A DNA stretch of 7,104 bases from JABDDM01 sp038240295 (GTDB lineage: Bacteria; Bacteroidota; Ignavibacteria; Palsa-1295), in contig JBBSDW010000158.1 in assembly GCA_038240295.1 (NCBI GenBank), positions 1-7,104 on the forward strand, read 5' to 3'. The notes beneath the pieces were generated by a model, which ran no database searches, had not been told where the DNA came from, and saw only the letters and a list, made by a program, of their open reading frames with translations. The position numbers and the translations under genes were made by a program. Positions within the stretch are counted from its first letter, which is position 1. The number at the start of each line of letters is the position of its first letter. Below, piece after piece: positions 6,183 to 7,104 of the stretch.

Positions 6183-6456
6183 TTTCCAGATTTTGAGCTT
6201 GAAAAGCTTCGGTGGGTGGCCGCGCTGCGGCGTTAGGTGCGAAAATGTTGCGGGCGCCCCACGCTTCCGCGTGGGGCTAGTCGTGGTCGGCCGCGCTGCG
6301 GCGTGATAAGAGCTTTGCTCTCGAAGCCTTACTTCTTCAGCCCCAACGTTGCCTGATCTACCCACGAAGCGAAGTGGGGACGAAACGCCCCAATGGCTCG
6401 TTGCTGTTGCACTTCATTGCAATTCGTAGCCGCCAAGCTTTTTTCGCACGTTCACT
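6183..6456. repeat. Palindrome-rich spacer inside the transporter operon
   Basis: This 274-bp gap between permease and ATPase has no gene, but holds a cluster of small perfect palindromes. The 16-bp direct repeat GGCCGCGCTGCGGCGT occurs at 6218-6233 and 6289-6304, and each copy contains the stem GCCGC/GCGGC. GCCCCACGC (6256-6264) pairs with GCGTGGGGC (6269-6277) around TTCC. AGAGC (6309-6313) pairs with GCTCT (6317-6321), and CCCAC (6361-6365) pairs with GTGGG (6374-6378). None has a T-tract that would make a good terminator. The layout resembles REP-type mosaic elements. They may act as mRNA stabilisers or simply be resident repeats. Confidence 0.65.
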
Positions 6457-7104
6457 ATGGCCCTGTTAGAAGTTAAGCACCTGCAGACTTATTTTTTCAC
6501 CGACGATGGCGTTGCCAAATCGGTCGATGGCGTCAGCTATACCGTTGATCGTCGCGAGACGCTTGGCGTTGTTGGCGAATCGGGTTGTGGAAAATCGGTG
6601 ACGGCGCTCTCGATCATGCGTCTCATTCCGGCGCCTCCTGGCAAAACGGTCGGGGGCGAGATCATCTTCGATGGCCGCGATCTGCTCAAGCTCTCGGAAG
6701 ACGAGATGCGCTCGATACGCGGCAACAAGATCTCGATGATCTTTCAGGAGCCGATGACTTCGCTTAACCCGGTTTTTACCGTCGGCAATCAGATCGAAGA
6801 GTCTATCTTGCTGCATCAAAAAGTCTCGAAAGCAGAAGCGAAGATTCGCGCGATCGAAATGCTGAAAAAAGTAGGCATTCCAGCGCCGGAGCAGCGTTAC
6901 GGCGAATATCCGCATCAGCTTTCGGGAGGTATGCGGCAGCGTGTGATGATCGCGATCGCGCTATCGTGCAACCCCGATGTCCTCATCGCCGATGAACCGA
7001 CGACGGCGCTCGACGTGACGGTGCAGGCGCAGATCATCGAACTCATTCAGTCGCTGCAGGAGCAGCTCGGGATGGCCGTGATCCTCATCACACACGATCT
7101 TGGA
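6457..7104 (+). CDS. ABC transporter ATP-binding protein, OppD/DppD family, 3'-truncated by window edge
   Basis: This is the cytoplasmic ATPase of the peptide-type importer, partner of the two permeases upstream. The 216 visible codons run open to the window end; family members have about 320-340 residues, so the C-terminal third is missing. The N-terminus MALLEVKHLQTYF is typical. Walker A GESGCGKS covers 40-47, and the Q-loop is IFQEPMTSLNP with Gln97. The signature LSGGMRQR covers 155-162, Walker B VLIADE 175-180 with catalytic Glu180, the D-loop ALD 184-186, and the H-loop His213 in ITHDLG. All catalytic motifs are intact. The ATG at 6457 is chosen by the family N-terminus, and no Shine-Dalgarno sequence precedes it. 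The 274-bp palindrome-rich gap upstream is unusual for such an operon. The second ATPase (OppF type) and a binding protein may lie downstream. Confidence 0.93.
   Translation, partial: MALLEVKHLQTYFFTDDGVAKSVDGVSYTVDRRETLGVVGESGCGKSVTALSIMRLIPAPPGKTVGGEIIFDGRDLLKLSEDEMRSIRGNKISMIFQEPMTSLNPVFTVGNQIEESILLHQKVSKAEAKIRAIEMLKKVGIPAPEQRYGEYPHQLSGGMRQRVMIAIALSCNPDVLIADEPTTALDVTVQAQIIELIQSLQEQLGMAVILITHDLG

Noticed and set aside
6195..6209. AGCTT/AAGCT hairpin after the second permease as an operon terminator
   Set aside because: The stem is five A/T-biased base pairs with no T-tract behind it, and the ATPase downstream is expected to be co-transcribed.
5544..6365. Long minus-strand open frame (273 codons) antisense to the OppC-type permease
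   Set aside because: It lies almost wholly opposite a well-supported permease, has an Arg/His/Asp-rich composition typical of antisense readings, and its start falls in the palindrome-rich spacer.
6466..6915. Minus-strand open frame of 149 codons opposite the ATPase
   Set aside because: The + strand carries every ABC ATPase motif in order, and the antisense product has no recognisable domain.

Overview
The window is a bacterial chromosome segment of moderate G+C with every intact gene on the + strand. A class-level name cannot be read from it. One hint is a minus-strand remnant (3378-3749) whose second half looks like a type IX secretion (T9SS) C-terminal sorting domain, with the pattern VFDLLGRE...LHNLPAGTYYLEIQ. 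These domains are essentially confined to Bacteroidota and their FCB-group relatives, so I infer a member of that assemblage, with modest confidence.

Positions 1-3005 form a compact methionine/homoserine operon. It holds the 3' part of a cystathionine gamma-synthase-type PLP enzyme (metB), homoserine O-acetyltransferase (metX) and homoserine dehydrogenase (hom). The genes overlap by 7 and 11 bp, and metX and hom each have a strong Shine-Dalgarno sequence inside the preceding gene, which points to translational coupling. Together they cover aspartate semialdehyde to homoserine (Hom), activation to O-acylhomoserine (MetX), and condensation with cysteine to cystathionine (MetB).

Positions 3006-4053 are a gene-poor island of about 1 kb, and the oddest part of the window. 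It contains no intact gene that I recognise. It holds a degenerate intergenic palindrome, a chimeric minus-strand ORF (start of a drug-efflux MFS transporter fused in frame to the end of a T9SS sorting domain), a series of hairpins ending in a strong + strand terminator (candidate small RNA), a 20-bp tandem repeat, and a perfect 8-bp inverted repeat. The last two lie upstream of the transporter genes and may be regulatory.

Positions 4054-7104 carry an oligopeptide/dipeptide-type ABC importer operon: an OppB/DppB permease, an OppC/DppC permease with an enlarged extracytoplasmic loop, and the 5' part of an OppD/DppD ATPase that runs off the end. A 274-bp spacer full of short GC-rich palindromes separates the second permease from the ATPase. 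No substrate-binding protein lies in the window, so the substrate is unknown.

Most of the window is ordinary metabolism and transport. I found no convincing new multi-gene system. The items worth a second look are the chimeric ORF and its junction, the candidate structured RNA, and the palindrome cluster inside the transporter operon.
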